The notes under the pieces were generated by a model. The model was not told where the DNA came from and did no database searches. It was given only the letters and a program-made list of their open reading frames with translations. Made by a program: the position numbers and the translations under genes. 6,191 nucleotides of DNA from Lachnospiraceae bacterium UBA6452 (lineage in GTDB: Bacteria > Bacillota > Clostridia > Lachnospirales > Lachnospiraceae), in the NCBI GenBank assembly GCA_002441865.1, contig DJNY01000087.1, positions 1-6,191 of the forward strand, in the 5' to 3' direction. How positions within the stretch are numbered: position 1 is the stretch's first letter; the number at the start of each line of letters is the position of its first letter. Positions 5,335-6,191 of this stretch are shown here, piece by piece.

Positions 5335-6191
5335 TATTTTAAACTGTCAACTTTCGTCTTTCTGATTCTCTTTAAAAATACATAGCCTGCCAGACACGCT
5401 ATCAGTTCTGTGATCGGAAATGCCCACCAGATAAGCGACACACCTGCCTGTCCGTTTTTGACGATTACGGAAAAGATTCCTGCCAGTGGCAGTATGATGA
5501 CAAACTGTCTGAGCAGCGAGATCACAAGGGATTCCATGCCACCGTTCAGTGCCTGATAAATTCCCTGATAGGCAACGTTAATGCCTGCAAAAATAAAGCT
5601 GATCGAAATGACCCGCATCGCTCCTATAAAATAAATTCTGGATTGTCCGGCATTAAATAATGCCGCAAACGCTCCCGGAAAGAGCTCTGTGATTGCTATG
5701 CCAATGACCATAAGAACCGCCGTATAAATAAGACCATATCTGATACCATCCTGGATTCTCTTTTTGCTGTGCATTCCGTATGCAAATGCAATGATCGGCG
5801 TGATCGCATCACGCAGTCCGAAGGCAAGAAACAATACAAACTGCTGTACCTTATAAAACAAGCCATATGCCGTCTGTGCGGCCGGATTGAATTTCAGGAT
5901 CAGATTCATCACATATACCATAACAGACATAAGTGCCTGTGCGATGATCGCCGGAAGTCCGATCGCATAGATTTCTTTTATGATCGCTGCATCCGGTTTC
6001 ATGTAGCTTACTCCATGTGCAAACTCTTTATTTAATTTCACATGGAAAACAAAGAGAAACACTGCTGATGCGATCTGTCCGATCACAGTCGCGTAAGCAG
6101 CCCCTTCCACACCCATTTCCGGAACAGGTCCGATCCCATAGATCATGACCGGATCAAGGATGATATTGATCACTGCACCTGCGACCTGTCC
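5334..6191 (-). CDS. MATE family multidrug efflux transporter, 5' end missing
   Basis: The frame is open from the right window edge (6191) to TAG at 5336-5334, giving 285 residues, the C-terminal two thirds of a protein that is usually about 450. A GTG at 6173 is internal: the residues before it read GQVAGA and continue into [12 protein letters not shown], the conserved end of the first MATE half. Motifs typical of MATE follow: [13 protein letters not shown], then [39 protein letters not shown], and [11 protein letters not shown]. About seven to eight membrane segments are visible, ending in a short basic tail ([13 protein letters not shown]). MATE proteins are sodium- or proton-driven exporters of cationic compounds in the inner membrane; the substrate cannot be told from sequence. 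It is the upstream partner of the kinase-like gene; the promoter is outside the window. Confidence 0.93.
   Translation of the reverse strand, partial: GQVAGAVINIILDPVMIYGIGPVPEMGVEGAAYATVIGQIASAVFLFVFHVKLNKEFAHGVSYMKPDAAIIKEIYAIGLPAIIAQALMSVMVYVMNLILKFNPAAQTAYGLFYKVQQFVLFLAFGLRDAITPIIAFAYGMHSKKRIQDGIRYGLIYTAVLMVIGIAITELFPGAFAALFNAGQSRIYFIGAMRVISISFIFAGINVAYQGIYQALNGGMESLVISLLRQFVIILPLAGIFSVIVKNGQAGVSLIWWAFPITELIACLAGYVFLKRIRKTKVDSLK

Noticed and set aside
6171..6173. GTG as the start of the MATE gene
   Set aside because: The frame continues upstream to the window edge with MATE-like residues, and the GTG sits in the conserved INIILDP region in the middle of the protein.

Overview
The window looks like chromosomal DNA from a Clostridia-type Firmicute, most likely Lachnospiraceae. 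The basis is moderate GC, strong GGGAGG-type Shine-Dalgarno (SD) sites, tight same-strand gene packing, and gene families (DUF554, cytidylate kinase-like AAA_26, short UvrA paralogue, MATE) common in that group. This placement is an inference from style, not from a marker gene. No rRNA, tRNA, CRISPR array, insertion sequence or phage gene was found.

Layout. Positions 1-480 (+) hold the 3' part of a Crp/Fnr-family regulator. It converges, across only 19 bases, on a block of minus-strand genes. Read in transcription order (right to left), that block is: a MATE efflux transporter cut by the window edge (6191-5334); a cytidylate kinase-like P-loop protein (5321-4734), whose SD overlaps the MATE stop codon; an intergenic region with a promoter followed by a strong intrinsic terminator (4722-4606); a UvrA-like ABC ATPase lacking the UvrB-binding domain (4517-2040); a 176-base gap with a likely promoter; a DUF554 membrane protein (1836-1111); and a small alpha/beta-hydrolase-like protein (1066-500).

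How the parts fit. MATE plus kinase-like protein form one translationally coupled unit that probably ends at the terminator at 4606-4649. The UvrA-like gene appears to have its own leader: a near-consensus extended -10 promoter (4694-4722), a possible 42-codon arginine-rich leader frame opened by an SD in a hairpin loop, and the same terminator lying inside that leader ahead of the ATPase gene. This arrangement resembles a transcription attenuator and is the most interesting signal here. DUF554 and the hydrolase are probably a second two-gene unit with a promoter at 1892-1920.

The protein-coding content is mostly of known families. I did not find a wholly new multi-gene system; the UvrA-like gene and its leader are the part that merits follow-up.
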